Below are positions 22,009 to 34,900 of a stretch of DNA of 64,000 bases, piece by piece. The notes under the pieces are model-generated. The model did not search any database. It was not told where the DNA came from and was given only the letters and a program-made list of their open reading frames with translations. A program made the position numbers and the translations under genes. The stretch is from Imbricaverruca yamaguchii (Eukaryota; Arthropoda; Thecostraca; Neoverrucidae). The stretch's first letter is position 1, and every line of letters starts with the position of its first letter. The stretch lies in the NCBI GenBank assembly GCA_034440575.1, contig JAOTOL010001659.1, positions 3,590,001 through 3,654,000 of the forward strand. The letters are read 5' to 3'.

Positions 22009-24868
22009 GGATATGGCGACAGGACGCGTGTGCACCCACCACCAGCGCGCTGCCCTGGCCGACAGTGGCGCACGCACCCTGTCGCGCCCAATTCGCGCGG
22101 AAGTGCGGGCATTGCAGAAATGAGGAGCCAAGCCCTGTTTCGACAACTCGGCGCAGTGCATTCAGATTTGGACTGCGTGTTCCACACTCGACAGCGAAGC
22201 TGGATTGTAAAAATAGCGCCTTCAATGTCGACATGCGTGCACAGAAAAGCAATCCGATTCAGTAGCAACTCGCCGCAACCTTCCCGAAGCCAGACTGATA
22301 TGCGGAACGCGCTGCACGTTGTCTAAACGTAGGCGCACTACAACGCGTTGCCGACTAGATGTCGGTGTCGGGATGTGTCGGGACCCTTGTCATCTCACTT
22401 AGTGTATGGCGCATGTTGCAGTTCAGCGACCCCCTCCCCCCGATCGAGTTGACATTGGCCGCCCAGCTGCAGAGCAAGTGGCGTGACAACAATAGCGGCG
22501 TGATCGTCACGGTTGGCCGGGCCAGAGGCGGACGCGGTCGGGCCGGCGCGGTCGAAGTTTCGTCGTGCAGCCCTTCTTTGAACGAAATGCACACCCGCAA
22601 TAAGATACGGTGACGAAGGATGAACGCAAACTAGAGCATCCGGTTCAATTCTGATTCAAAGAAATTCGGGCCAGAAGCGTTCCGAGGAAAGGTGCTTAGC
22701 TTTGAGAAACGTGGCTCCGGGTTCGGACGGGCCGAGTCGGGTCGAGAGGCCGAGATGAATCTCTGTCTCAGGTACGTGCACTCGGGGTCTGCGCTCGCTC
22801 GTATCCATAACGCTGTCTTGGAAGCGTTACCATATTCTTCGTCAAAGCACGTGATTCATGGTGTTGCTTCCATGACCGGACCACATTTGGGGAAACTGCG
22901 CGGCGCGCTGCGCCCCCTGCCCCCCACCCACCCCGCCCACGCCGTCCCATAGCATGGCGCAGCCGTTGGTCTGGCCGACTGTCGCCGGTTTCAGTCCGCA
23001 GTTGGCTCGATGGCCCAGCTGTCGTCGGTCTCGTGCAAGCTTGGTCTGTCGCCCGCGCCTGTGTCTGCAGCCGACGAGAACCATAGTGCTGGCCTTCTGT
23101 GTCAGCTCGGTCAGCGCTCTTGGCTGTGGCTTACTGCGGTAGCTGCGGGCGCATGTGTTGCGCCGTGGTCAAACTATTCATATGCAACATGCATTGTTGA
23201 AGCTCTTTATATATGCGGGCCTCTTCATTGCCTTTACTTATTTCTTTTTCCACTAGTATGTGCAGTGTTCCAGTCTGCCTTGCCATAAACAATGGCTACG
23301 AACGACCTTTTGGCATTATTAGAACACAACCTAAGATGACCTTTGGGTACATTTTTTGCACAACATACACCATGCGACCATTTAAAGATACTGAAATGCT
23401 CAAGCTTTAGTTTGTCTGCTATGACAGAACAACCACGTGGAGGAGAAACAGTTCCTCCCCAGTGACTAACATGTGAACAGCCATTATTTTCTTTCTTGAA
23501 TGTTTTCTGTACAGTGGAAAGGCATCTGGATTGCATTGAATATTAACCCTTTAACTGCTGTATTTTCCTAGTATTACTGGGCTGGGCCCCCGCGAACATT
23601 ACCACGGTGATTGGCAATGTCGGTCACTTCGAATACAAATATATTTGCTGAACTGCCTCTGGCAGGCAGACATGAACAGCTAACACATCTTATTTTATCA
23701 TCATGTTGCGCACATAATTAGCGACTCCGTGGGAAAATGCTGACGATGGTGCTTGATTGTTATTAATTTTGGAATCTTTTGTAGGTATTTTACACGACCA
23801 AAATACTTGAAGGCTACCATTGTTTATTATTCCGAGTCCGAAAATTATATGAATCCACCGCGGTCAAATTTAGCTATATATGTGAGTTGACGATGCATCT
23901 CTATATTGGTATCTATATCCATTGGTAAAGTTTCCGAACTGGCATGCTTACATTTAATTATTTCGCTTGTCATAATGATCAAGATTCATGCAGTGTCGCA
24001 AAACCCATCGCTCATGACATGTATCGCAATTGGTAAATCACTCCAATGTCCACACGATCCACGATGCACGATGGTCTTGAAGCCGGCAATCCTAGCTGCG
24101 ACACCCCTGACACCCCTGACATCCTCAGCCTTCACAGCGAGTCTACTCATCCTTCATCTCTAAATATCCACCTGCGTCACGGTCCGGCCCCTGCCTCAAT
24201 AAACTCGGTCGATCATCACCGAATGCCTCTGTTCACTGGGATCGACGTTGCTGCCACCTATGAGTCAGTTCGTGAACTACCGGTCAAATAGCTGCCTACA
24301 TCCGAGTGTTGTGGAAAAACGACCGGGGTGATGGACGCCAAAAGCGGTGCAAATCTGCAACACCAAAGTACCGGCATGTCAGGTAGGTGACGTGGAAGGA
24401 ATACCGCCGTCGATTCAACCGATGTTGCAAAAAGTGAAAAACGTATCGAACATTGATGATTTCAGGGCAGGTGGGCGGACAAAGAAAATTCGATTTGGGG
24501 ACAAAAATATATATATTGCGAACGCAGCATGAACGAACACATCAAATGATATTCAGAAATAAAAGATCTGAAACAAGAATGCAAAACGGATCAACCCTTA
24601 ATGCACATATCTTCGCCGAAGCGCCTTGCATGCCGACCATACCAGAAGCCATCAATTCTTGAGCCACAACCGAGGAGATCCATTCAGAGCTTCACCCGGG
24701 GGACACTGATCAACGCCGCAACATACCTCCGCGTGCGACACTTCCCGCAACTGAGCCTCTACTGCGGCAGTACGGAGCAGCGCAGCATCAGCAGCAGCCG
24801 CACAGCGCACAGCAGCGTGGTCGTCGCACGGGCTATGCTCGTGCCGTGCGCACCAAACACGCCGCGTT
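22009..24868. other. anonymous sequence, GC-rich to about 23150
   Basis: No gene recognised. The first 1.1 kb is GC- and CpG-rich with several overlapping 60-100-codon ORFs on both strands, none with a recognisable domain. The remainder is AT-rich. Confidence 0.4.
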
Positions 24869-25125
24869 GCTTACGTGTGACGTGTGTCACTTACGTGTGA
24901 CGTGTGTCGCTTCCGTGTGGCATATGTCGCTTCCGTGTGACATGTGTCGCCTCCGTGTGAGGTGTGTCGCTTCCGTGTGACGTGTGGCGCCTCCGTGCGA
25001 CGTGTGTCGCTTCCATGTGATATGTGTCGTTTCCGTGACATGTGTCGCCTTCGTGTGATGTGTCGCTTCCGTATGACGTGTGCGGCCTCCGTGTGACACA
25101 TGTCGCTTCCGTGTGACGCGGATAG
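24869..25125. repeat. 20-bp minisatellite, about 13 copies
   Basis: The unit is close to CGCTTCCGTGTGACGTGTGT, with variants such as TTACGTGTGA and two or three shortened units. ORFs of the KRHTSHG type on the minus strand are artefacts. Confidence 0.9.
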
Positions 25126-25524
25126 TTGCATCGATTTTATCGGGAGCAGCGCCGACCAGTCCGGCCGTCAAATGGCGCCGAAATCCGGCGCGAAATTCCA
25201 CTCGCCAGTCCGACTCTGGCATGACAGCGCGCGCACTGCGCGTGCCGAGGTTCCGCTAGCAACGATTGATGCGGCTTTCGCCTTTACGGCGGCGTGCGGG
25301 GCTCTTAGCTGCCAGTCTTGACTTTGATGATCAGCACATCTGCGCGTTACTGGTGGCCGACGTCTGAAAGTATGCTGTCAAAGGTGTCACCGCCGCTGGT
25401 GTCCCTGAGGCCCGCACATGTATGGGATTTTGTTTCCGGTGTCTGATTCCATCCGGAGAAATGGAGAAACTTCAGAGAGATACTTCAAACCGCAGGCTCA
25501 GAAGCTGGGAAGCAAGTCGTCCAT
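25126..25524. other. anonymous sequence
   Basis: Nothing recognised. Confidence 0.5.
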
Positions 25525-26327
25525 CGGATGTGCATTAGCCCTCCCCGTCTTTCCGGTCATGTTCTCACACCCCGTCTCGGAGGCTGAGTTGATAGGAACC
25601 CCGCTCTAATCTCCAAACTAGGTGTCACACGAAAACGAAAGAGATGTCATCGGAAAGCGCTCAACGAGTAGGGGCAGGCACCACCCCAAAAATTGTATCC
25701 CCGAAAGGTGACGTCACCCGAGGGCCTAGATTTTCACGACTTACATCATGTCTTTCGCTCTGGGGAGTTAATTTTGGGGCAGATCTGAAGAAAACAAAAA
25801 TGTTTTGGATCAGAAAAGGCAGGCAAAATCGACCGGGGCTCTACCAATTATGCCGACCCAAAATCCTTTTTTTTAATTCCAGAATTCTGAGTTCTCAATT
25901 GTCTTCAACTTAATGGATAGAGCGGACCGAAGAGACCGAAGAACATTGCTTAATGGATACAGCGGACCGAAGAACATTGTTCGAACTCAACTTGCTCTCA
26001 ACAGAATGCTTACTTTAGCCATGTATTTCGATTTTAGCTCTAATGGGCAAATATGCATCACTAATAAGTAGTCAAAACGAAAACAAAGCCATCTGGTGCG
26101 TTTTATTTCGTCCCTAAAGATAAACAAATACTGAAAGTTTCTTCAAAATATCTCGACCCGTTAAAGCGTGACGATTGGTTGAACTTTCCTGAAGGTGACT
26201 TCACTTGACCTTGACTAACTCATTGACTCTAAATGACCTGACCTCAAAATTATGACACGACATGCTAAATTGATGTGGAAAAACGTGTGCAAAATTTCGG
26301 TGCACTACCTTGCCGTTTGTAATGCCG
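25525..26327. mobile_element. TTAA-CCC family B element, copy 2 (ends lost)
   Basis: Its landmarks run in the same order as copies 1 and 3: CACCCCGTCTCGG, GTGTCACACGAAAACGAAAG, AGATGTCATCGGAAAGCGCTC, GTGACGTCACC, CTCTGGGGAGTTAATTTTGG, CTGAAAGTTTC and TGACCTGACCTCAAAATT. The left TTAA is degraded (ATTAGCCC) and the right terminal part is missing. It is closer to copy 3 than to copy 1. It contains two tandem versions of ATGGATAgAGCGGACCGAAG near 25912-25975. Confidence 0.65.
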
Positions 26328-26329
26328 GT

Positions 26330-26415
26330 ACGTCAGCCATAGCAGACGTGTCTACCCCGGTACCTTAGCTATAATAGACGTGCCTGCTCCGGTACCTCAG
26401 CTAAAACAGACGTGC
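26330..26415. repeat. 34-bp tandem repeat, 2.5-3 copies
   Basis: The unit contains CCGGTACCTCAGCTATAA followed by a CAGACGTGCCTAYYC-type segment. It occurs three times in a row at 26330-26415, directly abutting the decayed right end of family B copy 2. Confidence 0.85.
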
Positions 26416-26607
26416 CTAATCTGGCGCGGATCCAGCTGACGCAGCTGGCGTCGGGTGCGCTCTCCCCCCCCAGTGCCGCCGTGGTCGGCGGGGAGCGTCT
26501 CTCGCGTGTCGCACGCCCCACCGCCACTTTTTTCCTAGCCGCGGTTCCGCGTTTCCGGTGCGTTAGCACAAGTAGGGGCACCGGCCGCCGCGGCATAAGA
26601 CAAAACT

Positions 26608-26660
26608 GATGGGTGGATGGATGGATGGATGAATGGATGGATGGATGGATGGATGGATTG
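26608..26660. repeat. (GGAT)n microsatellite
   Basis: About 12 units of GGAT with one GAAT interruption. Confidence 0.95.
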
Positions 26661-26973
26661 CCCGCTGATGAAGTGATGTTTGTCTGGATATACCCGTTGC
26701 CGAGTCCCCTGGTGTCAGATCCGCCTCCGTCCGGGCAATGAAGTAGCGCATGCCAGGGCATTTCCGCACCGGATTTGCCTGTCTGGCCTCGCTTGGTCGG
26801 ATAATATGAAGAGCATCATCCATGGACCGAGATGATGAATTATTTTTTGCCGCCTACAAGGATATCTTAATCGACCGCACTGAAGAATTCACTGCGAAGC
26901 TGATCACGCCTCGTCTTTCCTCGATAAGTGTTCCATTCTGTGTGCCTCTTACCGGTCGAACAGTAAAAGACGC

Positions 26974-27001
26974 GTCGGTCGGTCGGTCGGTCGGTCGGCC
27001 G
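26974..27001. repeat. (GGTC)n microsatellite
   Basis: Six GGTC units within the CpG-rich block. Confidence 0.9.
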
Positions 27002-27485
27002 GCCAGGAGCATAATCGCGCCTACGGTAATGAGACAATCCCTCCTCTGGCCGCGCCTGCCGGGCCGCCTCCGGGCGGCCGCCGGAAGTCAAATGACGTCA
27101 CCGTCTCTGACGGGCGTTTTTCGAGTCGCTCCGCCGCGCCACCTCTGCCACTCGGATGCGCGCCGCCACTGCGCCGTCGGTGGCCGCTGCGCCGTCCGTC
27201 GCCGCTGAACAGCCGCCGCCCGCTCCGCCAGGAATGCAGCGGCGGCGGACCGACGCGGCCGCCCGTCGCGCGCGCTCACTCACGGCGGCCTCGCTGTCTC
27301 ACTGGCTCGGAGACCTGGGCCTGTGGATGGGTGATGGTCCTGTTCCGGGTTTAGAGCACAAAGTTGGATGAAGGAAGTGTTTCCTGCGTAAACGTTTCAT
27401 GTGGAAACTGTATGCATTGAACCAAGCGATCTAACCCAACCTTACTTGCAAACGAATGTAACCTTGCAGATGGTTTGCATGCAAT

Positions 27486-27508
27486 TTAACCTAACCTAAC
27501 CTAACCAA
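27486..27508. repeat. short (CCTAA)n / (TTAGG)n run
   Basis: CCTAA is repeated about three and a half times, equal to the arthropod telomere unit TTAGG on the other strand. It is too short to count as a proven interstitial telomere. The flanks contain degenerate AACCTTAC and AACCCAACC pieces. Confidence 0.6.
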
Positions 27509-27539
27509 ACCTTACCTAGCCTATCTCGCATTCCTTTTC

Positions 27540-27830
27540 CAATCGAGTTTTTCCAGTAGATCGTTTTCACACGACATTGTTCCGTACAATCTTGTTCTCT
27601 GCGAACTTTTACGATTTCCCGAACTTTTGCCGATACAAATAGTTTCGCTACAAACTTTACCACATAGGAATAGTACCCCATTCGGACTTCTGTTCCCACA
27701 AATTTTATCCAATACGCATTTGCTACATGACGAATTTTATGCATGCAAATTTTATCCAACAAACAATTGCCATACGAACAGTTTCTGTGCGCACTTTTGT
27801 CCGCCACCCCTGCAAATTTCCACCACAGCC
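27540..27830. repeat. highly diverged tandem repeat of the ACGAATTTTATCCA type
   Basis: Related phrases recur about every 18-25 bp: GCGAACTTTTACG, CCGAACTTTTGCC, ACAAACTTTACCA, ACAAATTTTATCC, ACGAATTTTATGC, GCAAATTTTATCC and GCGCACTTTTGTCC. It looks like an old minisatellite where only the AATTTTATCC core survives. Confidence 0.55.
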
Positions 27831-27924
27831 AACGCGCACAACAAAGAGGTTGATGGAATGAATGGCCGCCGGCGGCTGCTGCCAAAGTTTCGCTCCCTCC
27901 GTAAAGCCCGCAAATGAGAGCAGC

Positions 27925-28265
27925 GATTGCTCCAGATAGGTGGGATCAGTGAATGCCTACACCACATGGGTGGGATCAGTAGCACTCGCTTCAGATGGAT
28001 GGGATCACTGACTGCCCACTACATATTGGTGAGATTAGTTAGTTCAGATGAGTCTTCAGATGAGTGGCATCATTGACTATCTGCTCCAGATGGGTGGGAT
28101 TAGTAGCCCTTGCTTCATATGGGTGGGACCAATTACTGCTTGCTCCATGTGGGAGGGATCAATGACTGCCCACTCCAGATGGGTGGGATAAGTTAGTACC
28201 TTCTAAGATTCCCTGCTCCAGATTGACGGGAGCAGAAGTTTTTCCTGCAGATAGGTGGGATCAGT
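27925..28265. repeat. degenerate minisatellite with core CCAGATGGGTGGGATCAGT
   Basis: About 10-11 copies at spacings of roughly 28-38 bp. The core is well kept and the linkers vary (GAATGCCTACACC, AGCACTCGCTT, GACTGCCCACT). Confidence 0.8.
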
Positions 28266-28889
28266 CACTGTGACCTCTATGAAAATATGATTCGTGAGCG
28301 TTAAGTTTAGCAAAAAGCTTGTCACAGCTAGTTTGGACCATGCCTATACCGCTGAAACTGATATTAGGTCTTAAGCGGTCTTGGGCAAAGTCGTCCTGGC
28401 CGCGACGATATATGTGGATAAATGTGACGTAGTAAATGTAATTATGACGTCGGTGGAACGGGCGGGACACGTACGGCGCAATCCCAACCTGCTCAAACTG
28501 ATCTGAAGGGGCGCCGGCGTGATCTTTCGACGATGTTAAACACCAGGCCCTTAAAATAATTGCACAATTGTTATATTAGTTTCATTAGGCCCACAATGTG
28601 GTATTCCCCCTCTCGTCTTGCAGCCTGAATTTATACAATGAAGATCCTCTGACGTTGTATTACGTGCGAGTCCTTTTACGGATATGTACAATATCCTGTT
28701 TTTTTTCCGAAGCGATTAGCCCAAATAGCATGCATGTTCAATGTTATGTTCATTCATTGCAGCGGTATGCTCACATATATTGATCCAGCAAGATTCTGTA
28801 CTGACAGGTTAATTCTATAGCTGGATGGGAAAGGATTCCTGCCCCCCATGCTTGTCGGCACCGTTGCCGAACATGTACATATATCGCGT
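28266..28889. other. anonymous sequence
   Basis: Nothing recognised. Confidence 0.5.
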
Positions 28890-29719
28890 TTAACCCGCGC
28901 CGTCTTCCTGGTCAAATTCTCACACCCCGTCTCGGGGGGCGGTTGAAGGCCCCCCTCTAAAATCAAAACTAAGCATCGCACAAAAACGAAAGAGGTGTCA
29001 TCGGAAAGCGCTCGACGAGTAGAATCCGGGTCCACCTCTAAAAAAATTACCCCCAAAAGTGACGTCACCAGGGGAGATAGATTTTCACTTTTCACGACTT
29101 ACATTATGTTTTTTACTCTGGGGAGTTCATTTTGAGGATATGTGAAGAAAAAAAATTATTTGGAATGAGAAAAGGACAGCGAAATCGACCAGGGCTATAT
29201 TTTTTGCCCCCCGCCAATGTTTTTTTTCATTTCAAAATTTTGAGTTTTCAAATTTTCTTGAATTTTCCTATTCCAATGGCTAGAGCAGACCAAAAAAAGT
29301 TGTTGGAAGTCAAATGTCGCTAATAAAAAATGGTTACTTTAGCCAGAATCCTGTGTTTGAACTGCAATATGGCAAATACGCAAAATTTATATGTAGTCAA
29401 AAATTGCAGAAATGAAAAATTCAACTCGTACGTTTTGTTGCATCCGTAAAGATAAGCAAACGCTGAAAGTTTCATTAAAATATCTATATCCGTTAAAGCG
29501 TGACGACTGGTTGAACCTTTTTGGAGGTGACCTCGCTTGACATTGAATAACTCGTTGACCCTAAATGACTTGACCTTGAAATTTTGAATCAGCATGTCAA
29601 ATTGACGTGGGTAAAGGTATCCCAAATTTGGGAGCGCTACCGCGCGCCGTTCGTCCACTATCCGCAAAAAACCTGAGGGGGGGGGGCGGTTGAAGACCCC
29701 CAGAGATGGGACGGGTTAA
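28890..29719. mobile_element. TTAA-CCC family B element, copy 3 (best preserved)
   Basis: It starts TTAACCCGCGCCGTC and ends GGACGGGTTAA, 830 bp. Subterminal blocks GGCGGTTGAAG followed by a C-run occur in the same orientation near both ends (about 28939 and 29686). Internal landmarks match copies 1 and 2: AAAAACGAAAGAGGTGTCAT, CTCGACGAGTAG, GTGACGTCACC, CTCTGGGGAGTTCATTTTG and CGTTAAAGCGTGACGACTGG. No transposase ORF is present. The TTAA boundaries and CCC termini point to piggyBac-type mobilisation in trans. Confidence 0.75.
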
Positions 29720-30956
29720 AATCGCATCTCTTCCGAACGCTGAACATTGATTCCTTTGATGTACGCATTTTTCACTTGAAATGTCAAACATCATCATATT
29801 CACGTAACTAAATTATATATCTATGTTGATTGAATGACATAAATGAAACGTGTTCCCACTGCATCGGCTAAAATGTCTCCTACTTGTATTTCAATGCTTG
29901 CATCCTTTGAAGGTCATCCTAGGTCAATAACTCGGGTGGCCCGAGCTGGCCTAAGGTGGTCCTCTTTTTGCAGATAACTGACATCACAGGCGCAACCAAG
30001 GGTGATGGTTAGCAGCCTCCCCGGGCCTTAGTATCCAAAAAGAGAAAAGATCAAACGAAAACTTCTGAAATCTGCACCATGCTAAGCCTTATGTTTTTGG
30101 CGTGGTTCGTGCGCCGGAACTTTCGCTATTTCTTCACGTTTTTTCGTCGGTCAGCCCCCTTATAAAAATCCTCGTTGCGGCACTGACAGACATATGTAAT
30201 AGTTTTCAATGGTGGATTCCATTTCAGCACTTTCTCCCACGTGATGCACCACGATTATAGTAATAGGACACGGGACATCCGATATGAATTATCTGGGCGA
30301 CCTGGTGTGATCCAGGTCAGGCTTTTGCCGATGAATATTGCCAGGATGAATTCCAATGACGAATTTGAATTCGCAGCTCTTTCATTTTGTCACAGAAATA
30401 CACACATTATAGTAGTCGATGCGGCGTGAAAAGAGTGCCCATGAAGTGGGTGACCCAGTCAAATGCTACTGCTTGACCCTCAAGTGCTGGGGCGCCATGT
30501 GCTTCAGCGCATCGTTCCAAGTTCACTTATCTTCGTGTCATCACTCCATCGTTCGTATTTGGGAAGCTACGGTACTATTACGTTTGAACAGGAAAACAAC
30601 TATGCGATACCAACATCCTCTACGCGCGACTTTCACCTTGGATTGATATTCCGATCATGGAATTGCGCTGGCCTGAAGCGCAAGCAGCTATTTATGTCTG
30701 TTTTTACCTCAAAGTGACATTCGACTAGCGGCTATGAGTCGAAAACTGGCACCATAGACCTGGCACTCGACAACACCTCGACCTTGACCTCTTTATATTG
30801 GCCTGGGCAGTGAACAGTAGTAGGTACATGCATGTGTTTAAGCATCGTTTTTACACCACGCAGCAGAGAAAGGATGGCGCTTTGTGTTGGCGAAAGGCGC
30901 CTATCTGTACCGTAGCTTAGAGCAAGAGTTGAAATGCCTGGGGGATTCCCTCTACA
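29720..30956. other. anonymous sequence
   Basis: No gene recognised. Near 30888-30908 there is GGCGAAAGGCGCCTATCT, which is also found in the duplicated block at 45085-45205. Confidence 0.4.
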
Positions 30957-31179
<223 letters not shown>

Positions 31180-31654
31180 ATATTCGGAGAAGTCGGGGTG
31201 CAGTCTGCGTGCAGCAGTTCGTGTGTTGAGTAACGGATTCGAAATTAAATATTGACAATCGTTGGACGGAAATACACAAGTATATTCGCTGTGCATTCGG
31301 TATGCGGCAGCAGTTCAATTGGAGCCGAAATACCACAACGACCTCTACCACCCTCCGAGTTTCGAAACAGCAAGGTGTATTTACGTGTAATTCGCTGCGC
31401 GTGGGAAATAATTAAGCCATACAGGCGCAGCGGCTGCAACACCGGTCTTCCTTAATTGTACATTACTTAGCCGGCTTTACAACACCCTGGGGACTACCGC
31501 TTCCCAGAGCGGTTGAGCTACATCCTGGAGTCCACTAATACCCGTGCAAAGAAAGCTTATCTTTACGACGGTCTATCCCCGGCCGGGAGGCGCGGTCGGG
31601 CTATTTACAGCCATCGGCGCCCCCACCCCACTGCGAACGTGCCATTCTATGTCC
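31180..31654. other. anonymous sequence
   Basis: Nothing recognised. Confidence 0.5.
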
Positions 31655-31660
31655 GGATGT

Positions 31661-31947
31661 GACGAAGTGTGCCAGATGTGCCGGATGTGCCGGTGTGGTA
31701 TAGTGTTGGCGGGGGGAGGCACAAGGTGCTGGGGTGTGCCAGGATAGTATGGTGTTTAGAGTTGTGCGGAAGTGTACTGGAGCGTGCTGGGGTGTACTGG
31801 AGTGTGCTGAGGTGTGCTGGAATGTACTGGAGTGGGGTGAGGTGTACTGGAGTGGGCTGGGGTATGCTGGCGTGTGCTGGGGTGTACTGGAGTGTGCTGA
31901 GGTGTACTGGAGTATGCTGGGGTGTACTTAAGTGTGCTTGAGATACT
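31661..31947. repeat. 10/20-bp minisatellite of the GTGTACTGGA / GTGTGCTGGG type
   Basis: Alternating 10-mers GTGTACTGGA and GTGTGCTGAG/GGG repeat about 20 times from 31760. GATGTGCCG-type relatives occur at 31661-31700. The higher-order period is 20 bp. Confidence 0.9.
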
Positions 31948-34900
31948 CTTATTAATAGCTCGACCATCAGTGGTATCCAAAAAGCAAAGTCGGGAAGAAT
32001 TTGCAATTTGGATATTGTTGAATTTCGTCAGATAATAATGGTTCAAATTGATACATCTGTAATGAATTTTTCCTTCTAATTTCGCGTTCTGAAATCACAT
32101 GATTAGCATGTTCCAGCTACAATGCTATTGACGACGTCATTTACACCGTACCAACGACTCAGCACAGCTGAATGCAATCAAATCATTACAATCGAATTGT
32201 TCTGTAAGCGTACGGTGGCTCTACGGCATGGCATGCCATTGAGTGAATAATTTCCATGCTCCAGTGACAGTCCATCGCCGTATGTGTCGGGACCGCTGGA
32301 CCGGTCCGGTATCCTCCCCGGAGCTGATACCGGCCCGGTATCCTCGCACCCACGGCATGCGAGGCCCAGCGCCTGCCAGCCGACCACGAATTGCGCGACG
32401 TTCCGCCTGTCTTGCGGCAAAACACCGACCGACACACAACAGAAAACGTCCTGCAATAGGCGGAGGCCCATGTACATGCACGTCCTGCATCCTGAGCGGT
32501 GACTCCTGGCACTTGCGACAGCACATTTTGATTTTGTTTCCCTTGTGGTAAAGAATAAGAATTGGAATCCTCAATAGTTTCACCGAATGCCGCTGCACAA
32601 TGACGAGTTAAATATGAACTATGCAATTCAAAATTTCATTTTGTTGCCAAGATCAGCATAGCTATCACGATTCACAGCGAAGGTTCATATTGATGGTGCA
32701 GTGATTATTCCTATTTCAATAGCCACGCGTTCATCAAAGCATGAACGTTGGTTTTAACATCTGTGTGTGCTGTTTCACCCTGGAGCCATGCAGGTTGTAA
32801 AACTATTAATTACTAAACAAGCATCGATGCCTGTTAATCAGGACGGCATCCGGCATGTTAGCTGGAAATCGTTCCCCGTCCCTGATCAATGAACATCCAT
32901 CATTGCTCTAGCATATCTGGGGCGGGGGTATGGTCACCTCGGAAAGTGGATGTGCTGTCGCAAAGACACCCCACCCAGTAAAGAAGCAAAACACTTATAA
33001 ATGGTGCCGCTGTTAGCTATGATAGGTTGTTTTCTTGAAGCGTTCTCTTATGCGGAATCAGTGGCGTACACCACCGACAACGCTACCAACGTGAAGGCGA
33101 CCTTCCAGGGTTGTGACTTGTTCGGCTGTTCGTGCACCACAACCTGAACCTCTCAATGAAGCTGGCCACCAAGACCGACCTGCCGAGCGGCCCGATCCGC
33201 TACATACTGCTAAGGTCAACAGGGTGGTTCAGTGTGCCCCCCGTAGGATGAGCCGTAGTTCTGCCGAAATGGTCCCACGACGTGTTCCGAACTCTTCCTC
33301 CATCAATTATTATTTGCCCACTGTAAGTCTACGAATGTAAGTCACGAAGCGTTCGCAATATATTGCTAGTTCAGATTAATGTTTCTAACTTTTAAAATAT
33401 CATTTAGTTGCTATATTCATCAATAATTTATCAGTCAGACATCAATAGCTGTTCTCGGCTCCCAGCAACTGACAGAAACTACGATACATTTCATGGAAAT
33501 AATCTCACGGCAGGTGGCAAGTTTGCAAATGAAATCCACCGTAATAAAACGTGCGTGTTTGCTTTTGTTGCGGTGCAAACCAACAGCTGCTACGTTGAAG
33601 AAGTATGTTTCTTTTGTTTATTGTCCGCCATCTCCATCAGCATATTGTGCTCTTTACAGAAGCAGAAGTCAGTGAAGTCGGTGCCCATTCGGTGGAACAC
33701 CGACAACTTGATGCTGCTCTCGGTGTTGGATGCTTACGATACCCGCTAGGAAGTTAAACGCATCGATCAAAACCGCCACTGATGTAGAACTGTTCTTAAT
33801 TTTGGTATCGGTGATAAATTTGAGGGAAGGTACCACCATCGGCCCCATTAGTGACGCCCGTGATTTTCACTGCACTGGGAATCTTATTCGCACACACAGG
33901 ACCTAATTACACAGGTCGAAGGTCACTGGCAAAGTTGGTGTAAAGTTGTAAGCTGTAAAGCTCGTGTCGCCAGGCGAAAATGCTTGCGGTAGTGCCTCGT
34001 CGAACGATGAGGCCGGGCTGGACAACGGAGCGTCCGCATGGCTGCACCGTTGGCGCGGCAAGCTCTCGGTTAATAGGACGCCCTTCAACTAAGATTCCCG
34101 GATCAGGTAGTGGGGCCAGCATTGACTCAGGACACCCGAGCTTGGCAAGGATCCTGGTCCGCGTAGGAACTCCGGGAAATATTCGGACGAAATTTAAATA
34201 TGCGTGTAATCATGTGAGCACTGCTCTTGCCGAATTGCATCTGCTGCATTTGCTATGCATCTACCGCATTCTCTATTCTGCCCAGGTTAGACTTAATATA
34301 TGAAGCCGCTGACCACTGGCATGGGAGGGGGAGGGTGGCCTCATGAAAGGTGACGCCCCTTCATAAAGACTCGATTGCGCAGTACACCTCCCTCGCCGAA
34401 CTCAACGGATTTTTTAGTCAGAGGCGCCCAATTCAGAGAGGTATAGGCACCCCCTCGGAATGAAAAAGGCGCCCTCCTGAGAGGATTAGTCGCTTCTACA
34501 GTGCTTTCAAGTGCACTCCCTCCAGATTTGCAGCCCAAGGTGCCTCGCCAGGTACTTTCACAATGCTGTCCGTCCGCAGAAAGGGTTCCTCTTCAGACAA
34601 TGTCTCCCTGCACGACAACTCCTGGATCTCTTCACCATTGGTTACATATTTAGTCCATCCATTCGTGGTCCATTGCCTGTAGCATATAAGTCGTGTGCCT
34701 TGGGCTTTCTTGTCGCAAGTCACGGAATCTCATTTTTGCTCAGAGTCAAAATGTCAGATTAAAATATTAACTGGTACGTTTGTTCTCTGGATCTGCGCCA
34801 CTGAATAGGCTAAAATAAAAGGAAGAACACGGTCGAAAATAGCTGACAACTTCCAGGCACTCAACCTCAACTATGCGGTAATATTCTTGAGTATTTTTTA

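Larger units (their letters stand above)
26416..27390. promoter_or_regulatory. CpG-rich block with ETS-like and CRE-like motifs
   Basis: Base composition changes abruptly to GC- and CpG-rich, strongest at 26980-27300. Near 27081 CCGGAAGT (ETS-like) is followed within 12 bp by the palindrome TGACGTCA (CRE-like, 27093-27100). Such pairs occur in CpG-island promoters. No exon or TATA box could be assigned, so promoter function is only inferred. Several overlapping ORFs, including a 128-codon plus ORF at 26822, have no recognisable domain. Confidence 0.3.

Noticed and set aside
24869..25131. CRISPR-like array
   Set aside because: The units are contiguous 20-bp repeats without unique spacers, and the window is eukaryotic.
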